From assembly GCF_040549525.1 (NCBI RefSeq), contig NZ_JBEPTM010000001.1:124001-188000 (forward strand): a DNA stretch of 64,000 nt. Direction: 5' to 3'. How positions within the stretch are numbered: position 1 is the stretch's first letter; each line of letters starts with the position of its first letter. Made by a program: the position numbers and the translations under genes. Below the pieces are notes generated by a model. The model saw only the letters and a list, made by a program, of their open reading frames with translations. It searched no databases and was not told the DNA's origin. Of this stretch, positions 42,218 to 50,705 are shown in pieces. Origin of the DNA: Lacisediminihabitans sp040549525 (GTDB lineage: Bacteria; Actinomycetota; Actinomycetes; Actinomycetales; Microbacteriaceae).

Positions 42218-43270
42218 CTATGCCGCTGACGTCTCCGTAAGGAGCGCGCGGCTGCGGCGTCTTTCGCCGGAGAGTTTCAGTCGGGCGCTCACGCTCGGCG
42301 CGATCACCGAGAGCACGAGTAGCGACCCGGTGACGATGGTGAGCACCGTGTCGGGCAGGCCAGCGAGCTGCAGCGAGTAGTTGACGGTGCGGATGATGAG
42401 CACGCCGGCGACCACCCCGACGATGCCTCCCGATCCGCCGAAGATGGATACCCCGCCGAGCAGTACTGCCGCTACGACGCTCAGCTCCAGGCCCGTGACG
42501 CTGTCGCTCTGTGCGCTCGAGTAGCGGAGCACCCAGAAGATGCCGGCGAAGGCTGAGATGCCACCGCTCGCGACGTAGAGCCAGAACTTGGAGCGGTTCA
42601 CGCGGATGCCCACGAACCGTGCGGCCTCCTTGCTGAAGCCGAGGGCGAAGAGGGCCCGGCCGAACGGGGTGAAGTGCAGCAGCACGGCGAACACGATCAC
42701 CACGATCGCAACGAAGATCATGAAGGTCGGGATGCCGGTGCCGCCGATCGTCGATGTGGCGAAGGCCGTGAGGTCCACCGGGAAGTCTGCGACCGCGTTA
42801 TCGCCGATCACCACGAGCGCGAGGCCGCGGAAGAGGGCGAGCGTTCCGATCGTCACGGCAAGGGACGGCAGCCCGATCGCCGTGATCAGGATGCCGTTGA
42901 ACGCACCGCACAGCAGTCCCACGATGATGCAGGCAACGAACACCCACCAGATGTTCCAGTGGGCGTCGTGGAAGAGCACGCCCATCATGGCGGCAGACAG
43001 GCCGGCCGTGCTCGCGACGGAGAGGTCGATCTCACCGGTGATGATGATCAGGGCCATCGGCATGGCCATGAGCAGGATCGGCACGGCGTCGATGAGCAGG
43101 AAGCTCACCGTGGCCACCCCGGCGAAGTAGGGCACGAAGATACTCGCGATGACCACGATCAGCAGCAGGGCGTAGACGGTGTTGGCATTGCGGCCGAGGA
43201 ACAGCCTGCGTGTGGCGCCCCGGGCTTTCACCGGCCGGTCCACGGTGGTCCTTTGTCGCGCGTCAGACAT
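42218..43270 (-). CDS. rhaQ: Sugar ABC transporter permease (second)
   Basis: A 350-residue BPD-type permease of the ribose/rhamnose class with about 9-10 membrane helices. GEIDLSVASTAGLSAAMMGV and GLPSLAVTIGTLALFRGLAL are the class motifs, as is GGVSIFGGSGGIVGVVAGVL. The start ATG 43270 overlaps the preceding permease gene by 8 bp; 43282 is a weaker in-frame option. It forms a heterodimeric channel with the other permease. Confidence 0.9.
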   Translation of the reverse strand: MSDARQRTTVDRPVKARGATRRLFLGRNANTVYALLLIVVIASIFVPYFAGVATVSFLLIDAVPILLMAMPMALIIITGEIDLSVASTAGLSAAMMGVLFHDAHWNIWWVFVACIIVGLLCGAFNGILITAIGLPSLAVTIGTLALFRGLALVVIGDNAVADFPVDLTAFATSTIGGTGIPTFMIFVAIVVIVFAVLLHFTPFGRALFALGFSKEAARFVGIRVNRSKFWLYVASGGISAFAGIFWVLRYSSAQSDSVTGLELSVVAAVLLGGVSIFGGSGGIVGVVAGVLIIRTVNYSLQLAGLPDTVLTIVTGSLLVLSVIAPSVSARLKLSGERRRSRALLTETSAA

Positions 43271-44294
43271 TTCGGGCCTCACTCACTCGCAGCTTGCGGG
43301 CGGTTCGAACGGACAGGATGCGGTCGAGCAGGATCGCGGCGATGATCAGCACGCCGACGATCGCCTGTTGCCAGAACTTGCTCACATTGAGGGCGGCAAG
43401 GGCACCGGTCATCGTGGTGAGGAGCACGGCCCCGATGGCGGCTCCGGTGACGGTGCCACTGCCTCCGAAGATCGCGACGCCACCGACGACGACCGCGGCG
43501 ACGATTTGCAACTCGAATCCGGTGCCCGTGTCGGCCCCGACCGAGTTGAAGCGGGAGGCGTAGAGCACTCCGGCCAGCCCGGTGAGGGCGCCGCTGGCGA
43601 CGAATGCTCCGACGACGCGCCCCGTGACGTTGATGCCGAACAGGCGGGCGGCCTCGGTGTCGGATCCGATCGCGTAGAGGTCTCGTCCGGCTCGCGTGCC
43701 GAACATGAAGATCGCGGCGAGGATCACAACGATGAGCGCCGCGATGGCGAACAGAGGGATGCCCCAGAGGGTCTGAACCGACAGGTTGCCGAAGGCCTTC
43801 GGTTCATTGCCGATGAAGTACTGGGTGCTTCCGGCCCAGGCGTTGTTGATGCCTCGGAAGATATAGAGGGTGCCGAGGGTGATGACCAGCGATGGCACTC
43901 CGGCTATCGTCACCACCAACCCGTTGATCGCCCCGAGCAGCGCTCCGAGCACGATGCCGATCACGAAGACGAGCGGTATGGGGATGCTGGGGAAGGCATG
44001 AAACAGCGAGCCGGTGCCGAAGGCCGAGAGGCCGAGAATCGACCCGATCGATAGGTCGACGTTGTTGGTGATCACGACGACGGCGAGACCGACGGCCATG
44101 ATCACGAAGATGGTCGAGTTGAGCAGCAGGTCCTTGACCCCCTGAGCAGCAAGGAACCGGGGATTGACGACCGCCGTGACGATGATGAGCACCGCGAGGG
44201 CGGCGAACACCGAGAACTCCCGGGAGACGAAGATGCGGCCGAGAGCGCGCCCAGCGGCAGGCCTCTCGATCGCAGGGGACAGGATCTGGCTCAT
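43263..44294 (-). CDS. rhaP: Sugar ABC transporter permease (first)
   Basis: A 343-residue permease with about 9-10 membrane helices and the same class motifs: TNNVDLSIGSILGLSAFGTG, GVPSLVITLGTLYIFRGINN and GGVAIFGGSGTVTGAAIGAV. Conservation begins at ATG 44294, which overlaps the ATPase stop by 4 bp. The open frame up to 44660 is antisense noise. Confidence 0.9.
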   Translation of the reverse strand: MSQILSPAIERPAAGRALGRIFVSREFSVFAALAVLIIVTAVVNPRFLAAQGVKDLLLNSTIFVIMAVGLAVVVITNNVDLSIGSILGLSAFGTGSLFHAFPSIPIPLVFVIGIVLGALLGAINGLVVTIAGVPSLVITLGTLYIFRGINNAWAGSTQYFIGNEPKAFGNLSVQTLWGIPLFAIAALIVVILAAIFMFGTRAGRDLYAIGSDTEAARLFGINVTGRVVGAFVASGALTGLAGVLYASRFNSVGADTGTGFELQIVAAVVVGGVAIFGGSGTVTGAAIGAVLLTTMTGALAALNVSKFWQQAIVGVLIIAAILLDRILSVRTARKLRVSEARNV

Positions 44295-45811
44295 GCGGCA
44301 CTCTCCGGTGATGCGCTTGCGGCGTGCAGGACTGCTTCGGCGGTGGCTTCGTCGCGGGAGAGGCGGGCCGAGATGCGCCCTTCGTGCATGACGAGGATGG
44401 TGTCGGCCATTCCGAGCACCTCCGGCAGTTCCGACGAGATCATCAGCACGGCGATGCCCTGCACGGCGAGTTCGGAGATCAGGCGGTGGACCTCTGCCTT
44501 GGTGCCGACGTCGATCCCGCGGGTGGGTTCGTCCACGATGAGGAGGCGGGGAGCGGTGGCAAGCCACTTCGCGATCACGACCTTCTGCTGGTTGCCACCC
44601 GAGAGGGTGGCGACCGAGAGATCCTGGGATCCGGTCTTCACCTGCAGACGTGCGCTCCACTCCTCGGCGACCCGACGCTCATCCTTCGCGTTGATCAGAC
44701 CGAACCGGGCGAGCGTCCTCCGCAGCGTGAGGGTGGCGTTTCGCGCGACGGACAGGTCCATGACGAGGCCCTGCTTGCGACGATCCTCTGGAACGAAACC
44801 CATGCCCGCGTCGATGGCGGACTGCGGAGAGTGGGCGCGGATGGGCTTTCCCGACAGCAGAACCGTGCCGGTGTCGTAGCGGTCGATGCCGAATACGGCC
44901 CTGGCGACCTCCGTACGTCCCGCGCCGACGAGGCCGGCAAGGGCGACGATCTCGCCGGCGCGAACGTCGAAGCTGATGTCCCTGAAGACACCCGCCCGGG
45001 TCAGGTTCGTGACCGAGAGAACGGCCTCGCCGATGAGGGCATCCTGCTTGGGGAAGAGCGTCGCGATGTCACGCCCCACCATCTCCCGCACGAGGCCGTC
45101 GACGGTGATGTCTGGGGTGTCGTGGGTGGCGATGAATGCTCCGTCGCGCATCACGGTGATGCGATCGCAGAGGTCGAAGACCTCGTCGAAGCGGTGTGAA
45201 ATGAAGAGAATGCCCGTGCCGCGGTCACGCAGGCTCCGGGCGACGGCGAACAGACGCTCCACCTCGACGCCGCTCAGGGCCGCGGTCGGTTCATCCATCA
45301 CCAGGATGCGAGCGTCGAGGGAGATCGCCTTCGCGATCTCGATGATCTGCTGGTCGGCGATGGAGAGGCCCTCGGCGACCCGGTCGGGGTCTACGGGCAC
45401 GCCGAGGCGCGCGAAGAGCTCTCTGGCCTGGGAGCGCATGCTCGCCCGGTCGATGAGGCCGAGACGACCGCGCGGCTGGCGGCCGATGAAGATGTTCTCG
45501 GCGACGGTGAGGTCGGGGAAGAGCGTCGGCTCCTGGTAGATCACGGAGATGCCGGCCGCCTTGCTGTCCGCGGGGGATTTGAAGCTGACATCCACCCCGT
45601 TGACCCGGAAACGCCCGGAGTCGGGTTGGTGCACGCCCGCGAGGATCTTCACCAGGGTGGACTTGCCCGCGCCGTTCTCGCCGACGAGTGCGTGGATCTC
45701 TCCGTTGCGGATCTCGATGGTTCCGTCGCTGAGTGCGACCACGGCGCCGAAGGACTTCGTCGCGGAGGCGAGGGAGAGGGCGGGTGCGGCGCTATCGGGG
45801 CTCATCGTCAT
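44291..45811 (-). CDS. rhaT: Sugar ABC transporter ATP-binding protein (two ABC domains)
   Basis: A 506-residue ATPase with duplicated ABC domains. Domain 1 has Walker A GENGAGKSTLVKIL, signature LSIADQQIIEIAKA and Walker B ILVMDEPTAALS. Domain 2 has a degenerate Walker A (LAGLVGAGRTEVARAVFG), signature LSGGNQQKVVIAKW and Walker B LLIVDEPTRGIDVGT. This is the RbsA/RhaT layout. GGAGG lies 11 nt upstream of ATG 45811; GTG 45829 and ATG 45805 are alternatives. It is the first gene of the long minus-strand operon, facing the LacI gene. Confidence 0.92.
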   Translation of the reverse strand: MTMSPDSAAPALSLASATKSFGAVVALSDGTIEIRNGEIHALVGENGAGKSTLVKILAGVHQPDSGRFRVNGVDVSFKSPADSKAAGISVIYQEPTLFPDLTVAENIFIGRQPRGRLGLIDRASMRSQARELFARLGVPVDPDRVAEGLSIADQQIIEIAKAISLDARILVMDEPTAALSGVEVERLFAVARSLRDRGTGILFISHRFDEVFDLCDRITVMRDGAFIATHDTPDITVDGLVREMVGRDIATLFPKQDALIGEAVLSVTNLTRAGVFRDISFDVRAGEIVALAGLVGAGRTEVARAVFGIDRYDTGTVLLSGKPIRAHSPQSAIDAGMGFVPEDRRKQGLVMDLSVARNATLTLRRTLARFGLINAKDERRVAEEWSARLQVKTGSQDLSVATLSGGNQQKVVIAKWLATAPRLLIVDEPTRGIDVGTKAEVHRLISELAVQGIAVLMISSELPEVLGMADTILVMHEGRISARLSRDEATAEAVLHAASASPESAA

Positions 45812-45840
45812 TGACGGCTGATCCTCCACGGTGAGGTTTA

Positions 45841-45923
45841 TTGAATCGTTTTAAGATCGGGACGGAATGCACTCTATGGGCCCCGGTTCCCCCGAGTCAA
45901 GCCCGATGGTGAATCGTTCCAAA
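45841..45923. promoter_or_regulatory. Two candidate LacI-type operators in the rhamnose divergent region
   Basis: TTGAATCGTTTTAA (45841-45854) and TGAATCGTTCCAAA (45910-45923) share TGAATCGTT and are CG-centred imperfect palindromes, as LacI-family operators are. Their centres are 68 bp apart, near 6.5 helical turns. The first is 30 bp upstream of rhaT; the second is 84 bp upstream of the regulator gene. Joint repression of both directions by the LacI protein encoded at 46007 is inferred. Confidence 0.55.
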
Positions 45924-46006
45924 AACGTACCGACGCGACGCGGAATGCATGGCATCATGCAATGAGCGGTGCACCGGAGCGCCGCACGGGAAAAGCGGAG
46001 AATCAC

Positions 46007-47011
46007 ATGGCGGCCAGCGTGAAGGATGTCGCGGCGCTCGCCGGCGTCTCGGTGGGCACCGTCTCCAACGTGATGAACCGACCCGAGAAGGTCTCCCCCG
46101 CGGTGGCGGTGCGCGTGCAGGCCGCGATCGATCAGCTCGGCTTCGTGCGCAACGATGCCGCCCGGCAGCTGCGCGCCGGGCGAAGCAGCACCATCGGGCT
46201 CGTCGTACTCGATGTTCGCAACCCCTTCTTCACCGATCTCGCTCGTGGCGCCGAGGACCGGGCGGCCGCGGACGGATTCTCCGTGATCCTCGGCAACAGC
46301 GACGAGAAGGCGGATCGGGAGGCCACCTATCTCGACCTCTTCGAGGTGCAGCGCATGCACGGCGTGCTCATCTCCCCGTTCGGCGACATCACTGGGCGCC
46401 TGCGCCAGTTGCGCGATCGGGGCATCCCCGCGGTGCTCGTGGACCGCACGAGCGCGGATGCCTCGTTCAGCTCGGTCTCCGTCGACGACATCGCCGGCGG
46501 CTCGCTCGCCGTCACGCACCTGCTCGCCCAGGGCCGCCGCCGCATCGCCTTCATCGGCGGACCCCTCGAGATCCAGCAGGTCACCGACCGGCTCGATGGC
46601 GCGCGTACGGCCATCGCCACGCAGCCGGATGCCACTCTCGAGGTCATCCTGATCGATGCGCTCACCGTCATCGCGGGCCGGGCCGCCGGGCGTGAGCTCG
46701 TGGCGCGGGATCCCGCGGAGCGACCCGACGCGGTGTTCGCGGCGAACGACCTCGTGGCGATGGGCGTTCTCCAGGCCCTCATGATGCAGGGGGCGGATGT
46801 TCGCGTGCCAGAACAGATCGCCCTGGTCGGATACGACGACATCGACTTCGCCAGCGCCGCGGTGGTTCCGCTCTCCTCCATCCGCCAGCCGAGCGCTCTC
46901 ATCGGCCAGACGGCGGTCGAGATCCTGCTCGAAGAGGCCGCGGACCCCGCGCTGGCGCCCCGTCAGGTGGTATTCCAACCCGAACTGGTGGTGCGAGAGA
47001 GTAGTTTGTAG
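46007..47011 (+). CDS. LacI-family regulator of the rhamnose locus
   Basis: A 334-residue LacI protein. The DNA-binding helix-turn-helix is VKDVAALAGVSVGTVSNVMN, followed by the hinge region and a sugar-binding domain (IGLVVLDVRNPFFTDLARG, GVLISPFGDITGRL, AVLVDRTSAD, DAVFAANDLVAMGVLQAL, VGYDDIDFASAAVVPLSSIR). ATG 46007 follows GCGGAG with 6-nt spacing; 45962 is an in-frame alternative. It is divergent from the transporter/catabolic operon, so rhamnose or a derivative is the likely inducer. Confidence 0.9.
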   Translation: MAASVKDVAALAGVSVGTVSNVMNRPEKVSPAVAVRVQAAIDQLGFVRNDAARQLRAGRSSTIGLVVLDVRNPFFTDLARGAEDRAAADGFSVILGNSDEKADREATYLDLFEVQRMHGVLISPFGDITGRLRQLRDRGIPAVLVDRTSADASFSSVSVDDIAGGSLAVTHLLAQGRRRIAFIGGPLEIQQVTDRLDGARTAIATQPDATLEVILIDALTVIAGRAAGRELVARDPAERPDAVFAANDLVAMGVLQALMMQGADVRVPEQIALVGYDDIDFASAAVVPLSSIRQPSALIGQTAVEILLEEAADPALAPRQVVFQPELVVRESSL

Positions 47012-47016
47012 GGATC

Positions 47017-48000
47017 ATGTCGACGAAGATTCCCGCCGATGCTCCCGCACTGATCGTGCCAGAGTTCGGCCGTATTGAACTTGGCCGCCGGCCCGTGCCG
47101 CATCCCGGACCCGGGAAGGTGCTCATCCGCACCGACTTCACCGGCGTCAGCGTCGGTACCGAGATGCTGGCCGCCACCGGGGAACGGCCGTCCTGGGGCC
47201 CCGTACCCTTCACCCCGGGCTACCAGGGCGTCGGCCACATCGTCGCCTTCGGCGAGGGGGAGGAGCGGCACGGTCTCACGCTCGGCGAAGCGGTCGCGTG
47301 CTTCGGCGATGGCACCCACGGTGCATACTTCATCGCCGATCTCGAGCTGACCTATCCGATCGAAGAGACCGATTCGTATCACATGGCCGCGCTGTTCGTG
47401 CCGGCAGCGGTCGGTCTCAACGCCATCGACAAGGCCGGGCTGGAGAGCGGTGACACCGTGCTCGTGCTCGGCCAGGGGCTCATCGGCCAGGCCACCGCGA
47501 TGCTCGCGCGCGACCGCGGCGCCTACGTCGTGGTGTCAGAGGTGTCTCCCGAGCGGCGTGCCATCTCCGATGCCCATTGCGCCGACCGGGTGATCGACGG
47601 CTCTGCCGGGTCTCCCTGGTCACAGCTGCAATCCGACTTCCCCGACGGTTTCGACATGGTGATCGAGTCGACCGGTGTCGCCGCTCTCATCGACAGCGCG
47701 CTGGAATGCCTGCGCTTCGAGGGCACGATGGTCTTCGAGGGCGTGTATCCCGACCAGGTCTCGTTCACCTATGAGCTCGCGCACGAACGGCAGATCAACG
47801 CGGTGTTCCCGTGGTTCATCGGCACCTCGGAGGTGCGCCGCACCGTGTTGCGCCGCATCGTCTCCGGCGAGCTGGACATGGATCCGCTCATCACCAACCA
47901 GGTCAACTGGACCGAGGCGGATGCCACCTACCGACGCCTCTTCACCTCGGAGCGCGACCATCTCAACGGAATCGTCATCGACTGGCGGGGAGCGGAATAG
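47017..48000 (+). CDS. Zinc-type alcohol dehydrogenase-like protein (MDR superfamily)
   Basis: A 327-residue medium-chain dehydrogenase/reductase. The catalytic domain has DFTGVSVGTEMLA and FTPGYQGVGHIV; the Rossmann motif is VLVLGQGLIGQATAMLA with VVVSEVSPER after strand 2. The classical structural zinc Cys quartet and the usual catalytic Cys-His pair are missing (GVSVGTE replaces GVCGTD), as in sorbitol/bacteriochlorophyllide-type and quinone-type members. The substrate is unknown; sugar-derived polyols fit the position six bases after the LacI gene, in the same direction. Confidence 0.85.
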   Translation: MSTKIPADAPALIVPEFGRIELGRRPVPHPGPGKVLIRTDFTGVSVGTEMLAATGERPSWGPVPFTPGYQGVGHIVAFGEGEERHGLTLGEAVACFGDGTHGAYFIADLELTYPIEETDSYHMAALFVPAAVGLNAIDKAGLESGDTVLVLGQGLIGQATAMLARDRGAYVVVSEVSPERRAISDAHCADRVIDGSAGSPWSQLQSDFPDGFDMVIESTGVAALIDSALECLRFEGTMVFEGVYPDQVSFTYELAHERQINAVFPWFIGTSEVRRTVLRRIVSGELDMDPLITNQVNWTEADATYRRLFTSERDHLNGIVIDWRGAE

Positions 48001-48002
48001 AC

Positions 48003-48449
48003 ATGCCTCTGAACGGGGAGTACGCACCGAGCACCTCGGACTGGGCGCGCGAGCAGGCCGAGCTGTTCGAGGCAACGGATGGTGCGCAGGGCGCAGACCT
48101 CCGCGGAATGCCTGTCATCGTGCTGACGTCGGTGGGAGCCAAGTCCGGAATGCTGCGCAAGACGGCACTCATGCGAGTCGAACACGACGGCGAGTATGCG
48201 GTGGTGGCCTCGCTCGGCGGCGCCCCGAAGCATCCGGTCTGGTATTTCAATCTTGTGAAGAATCCGCACGTCGAGCTGCAGGATGGCGCGGAGAAGGCCG
48301 ACTATGTCGCCCGGGAGATCACCGGCGAGGAGAAGGCTGTCTGGTGGAAACGAGCCGTCGCGGCCTACCCGCCGTACGCCGACTACCAGGAGAAGACCGA
48401 CCGGCAGATCCCGGTCTTCGTGCTCAGCCGGGTCGATTCCGATGACTGA
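48003..48449 (+). CDS. Nitroreductase/deazaflavin-dependent oxidoreductase (Ddn-type)
   Basis: A 148-residue split-barrel protein of the deazaflavin-dependent nitroreductase family. Features are MPVIVLTSVGAKSGMLRKTA, HDGEYAVVASLGGAPKHPVW, YFNLVKNPHVELQ and the C-terminal WWKRAVAAYPPYADYQEKT. Members use F420H2, so the organism probably makes F420. The native substrate is not known. ATG 48003 is two bases after the dehydrogenase stop; its own stop region overlaps the next gene by 8 bp. Confidence 0.9.
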   Translation: MPLNGEYAPSTSDWAREQAELFEATDGAQGADLRGMPVIVLTSVGAKSGMLRKTALMRVEHDGEYAVVASLGGAPKHPVWYFNLVKNPHVELQDGAEKADYVAREITGEEKAVWWKRAVAAYPPYADYQEKTDRQIPVFVLSRVDSDD

Positions 48450-48849
48450 GCCCGTGGCCGTCACCAAGCGCCCACTGCTCGTCTGGGACATCGTCGTCTC
48501 GGCAGCCGTGCTCCTCATCGGCGTGGGATTCCTGGTGGTCTCGGCCGTGATCGACCTGTTCTCCGCGGCGCTCGTTGGCAATTGCCCCGCCCGCACCTGC
48601 TCGGCCGGTGCTGCGGTGGCGTCCCTCGGCATCTCGTGGTTCGTGATGTTCCTGTTGCTGGTCATCGGGGCCGTGCTCACCATCGTCACCCTCGCGCGGC
48701 GTCGCCAGGCCTGGTGGATCGCGCTCCTCGCGATCGTGCTCGTCGTCGCGGTCTGGATCACCGGGTTCGTGCTCTATTCGCAGGCGGTCAGCCACGAGCG
48801 GGTGGTGATCGACGGGGTCGTCGCGCTGGGATCCTCGCTTCTCGGGTAG
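48442..48849 (+). CDS. Small four-helix membrane protein
   Basis: A 135-residue protein with membrane segments at about 14-38, 54-84 and 90-112 and a hydrophobic C-terminus. Two Cys in NCPARTCSAG sit on an outer loop and could form a disulfide. I do not recognise a named family with certainty; similar proteins are common in Microbacteriaceae. The ATG lies inside the end of the preceding gene (8-bp overlap), so the two are co-translated. Confidence 0.75.
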   Translation: MTEPVAVTKRPLLVWDIVVSAAVLLIGVGFLVVSAVIDLFSAALVGNCPARTCSAGAAVASLGISWFVMFLLLVIGAVLTIVTLARRRQAWWIALLAIVLVVAVWITGFVLYSQAVSHERVVIDGVVALGSSLLG

Positions 48850-48875
48850 CGCCCCACCCAAGCGGTCTCCTGCCC

Positions 48876-48935
48876 GCGAGTTGCACTCTTGTGCGACCTC
48901 AGCGAGCGGCCGGGTCGCACAAGAGTGCAACTCGC
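48876..48935. repeat. Perfect 23-bp inverted repeat
   Basis: GCGAGTTGCACTCTTGTGCG then ACC (48876-48898) is exactly inverted as GGTCGCACAAGAGTGCAACT then CGC (48913-48935) around a 14-nt loop. It lies 27 bp after the membrane-protein stop and 88 bp before the ATP-grasp gene. It can terminate the upstream operon, although the length and exactness also fit a recently placed palindromic repeat. Confidence 0.85.
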
Positions 48936-49022
48936 CGGTTGACCATGAAGCGTCTGAACGCCGAAACGAAGGGTGCGGCGTGCGGAAACAACGCCGCAAC
49001 ATGCGAGGCCTAAGGTAAAGCC

Positions 49023-50705
49023 ATGGATGGCCTGTTCGAGGGATACGGCACCCAGGCGGTGAAGGGTCGCAAGACCGGAGCGACGCCGTGGGATGAGATG
49101 TTCGACGAGCCGTCAACGGTGCGCACGGCCTATCGAGAGATCCATTCGGCGCTCGCGCAGATGACCCAGGATGAGTTGCGCGGCCGCACCGACGCCCTCG
49201 CCAGCTCCTACCTCGCCCAGGGCGTCACCTTCGACTTCGCCGGGGAGGAACGCCCCTTTCCGCTGGATGCCGTTCCGCGGGTGATCGAGCTCGCCGAGTG
49301 GGTCACGGTCGAAGCGGGCATCAAGCAGCGCGTGCTCGCTCTCGAGGCCTTCCTCGCCGACATCTACGGCGCCCAGAACGCCGTGAAAGACGGGGTGATC
49401 CCCGCCTCACTGATCAGCTCCTCGAGTCACTTCCACCGCGAGGCCGCGGGCATCCACCCGGCCAACGGCGTGCGGATCCAGGTGTCCGGCATCGATCTCA
49501 TCCGCGACGAGCAGGGTGGATGGCGCGTGCTCGAGGACAACGTGCGCGTGCCCTCCGGCGTGAGCTACGTGATCTCGAACCGCCGGGTCATGGCTCAGAC
49601 GCTGCCGGAGCTGTTCGTCTCCATGCGCGTGCGACCCGTCGGGGACTATCCGCACAAGCTGCTGCAGGCTCTGCGCGCGAGCGCGCCCGAGGGCGTGGAC
49701 GACCCCACCATCGTGGTGCTCACCCCCGGTGTCTACAACTCCGCCTACTTCGAGCACACCCTGCTCGCCCGCCTGATGGGCGTCGAGCTGGTGGAGGGCC
49801 GCGACCTGTTCTGCTCGGGCGGTCGCGTGTGGATGCGCACGACATCCGGTCCCACCCGGGTCGATGTGATCTACCGCCGGGTCGACGACGAGTTCCTCGA
49901 TCCGCTGCAGTTTCGCGCCGACTCGATGCTCGGGAGCCCCGGCCTGCTGCTCGCCGCCCGACTCGGCAACGTGACCATTGCCAACGCCATCGGCAACGGG
50001 GTCGCCGACGACAAGCTGGTGTACACCTACCTGCCGGAGCTCATCAGGTACTACCTGAGCGAGGAGGCGATCATCCCCAACGTCGATACCTGGCGCCTCG
50101 AGGATCCGGCCTCCCTCGAGGAGGTGCTCGACCGCCTGGACGAGCTCGTCGTCAAGCCGGTGGACGGATCGGGCGGCAAGGGTCTCGTCGTCGGCCCGGC
50201 CGCCAGCCCCGCCGAGCTCGAGAAGCTGCGCAAGACGCTGCTCGCCGATCCGCGCGGCTGGATCGCGCAGCCGGTGGTGCAACTCTCCACGATCCCCACG
50301 CTCGTCGAGGACGGCATGCGACCGCGGCACGCCGACCTTCGTCCGTTCGCGGTGAACGACGGCAAGGACGTCTGGGTGCTTCCCGGTGGCCTCACCAGGG
50401 TCGCGCTTCCCGAGGGCGAGCTCGTCGTGAACTCCTCGCAGGGCGGCGGATCGAAAGACACCTGGGTCGTCGGCGAAGTGCCGCTGCAGGTCTCGCGGCA
50501 CTCGATCCAGGGCCTCGTCGCCGACCAGGCGACCTCCACGGAGGCGATCCCGATCATCAACTCCGAGGTGCACCACATCGACCAGGCGCCCCGCGACCGC
50601 ACGCTCGGGCAGGGCCAGCAGGAGCAGCAGCAGCAGACTGCTGGTCGAGTAGCGAGCGCCCGCGAGCGTGTCGAGACACGTCAGAAGGGGGAATCGCAAT
50701 GCTGA
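49023..50705 (+). CDS. Circularly permuted ATP-grasp (type 2) protein
   Basis: A 560-residue DUF404/DUF407-type protein. Typical features are the N-terminal helical part up to FPLDAVPRVI, RIQVSGIDLIRDEQGGWRVL, EDNVRVPSGVSYVISNRRVM, IVVLTPGVYNSAYFEH, VDVIYRRVDDEFLDPLQF, VVKPVDGSGGKGLVVGP and RPFAVNDGKDVWVLPGGLTR. ATP-grasp enzymes form amide bonds with acyl-phosphate intermediates; this group is linked to peptide-like product synthesis but has no settled substrate. The last ~30 codons are a Gln-run followed by TAGRVASARERVETR, which is translated from an inserted palindromic repeat. Its stop overlaps the alpha-E gene by 7 bp. Confidence 0.92.
   Translation: MDGLFEGYGTQAVKGRKTGATPWDEMFDEPSTVRTAYREIHSALAQMTQDELRGRTDALASSYLAQGVTFDFAGEERPFPLDAVPRVIELAEWVTVEAGIKQRVLALEAFLADIYGAQNAVKDGVIPASLISSSSHFHREAAGIHPANGVRIQVSGIDLIRDEQGGWRVLEDNVRVPSGVSYVISNRRVMAQTLPELFVSMRVRPVGDYPHKLLQALRASAPEGVDDPTIVVLTPGVYNSAYFEHTLLARLMGVELVEGRDLFCSGGRVWMRTTSGPTRVDVIYRRVDDEFLDPLQFRADSMLGSPGLLLAARLGNVTIANAIGNGVADDKLVYTYLPELIRYYLSEEAIIPNVDTWRLEDPASLEEVLDRLDELVVKPVDGSGGKGLVVGPAASPAELEKLRKTLLADPRGWIAQPVVQLSTIPTLVEDGMRPRHADLRPFAVNDGKDVWVLPGGLTRVALPEGELVVNSSQGGGSKDTWVVGEVPLQVSRHSIQGLVADQATSTEAIPIINSEVHHIDQAPRDRTLGQGQQEQQQQTAGRVASARERVETRQKGESQC
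50641..50679. repeat. Half of a CTGGTCGAGTAG element inside the ATP-grasp gene
   Basis: From 50641 the sequence CTGGTCGAGTAGCGAGCGCC and the continuation to GTGTCGAGACACG match one arm of the element at 24865-24954 almost base for base. It is read as coding sequence in the ATP-grasp frame and ends 20 bp before the alpha-E gene's ATG. The repeat therefore supplies part of the C-terminal tail and the spacer before the next ribosome-binding site. Confidence 0.85.
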
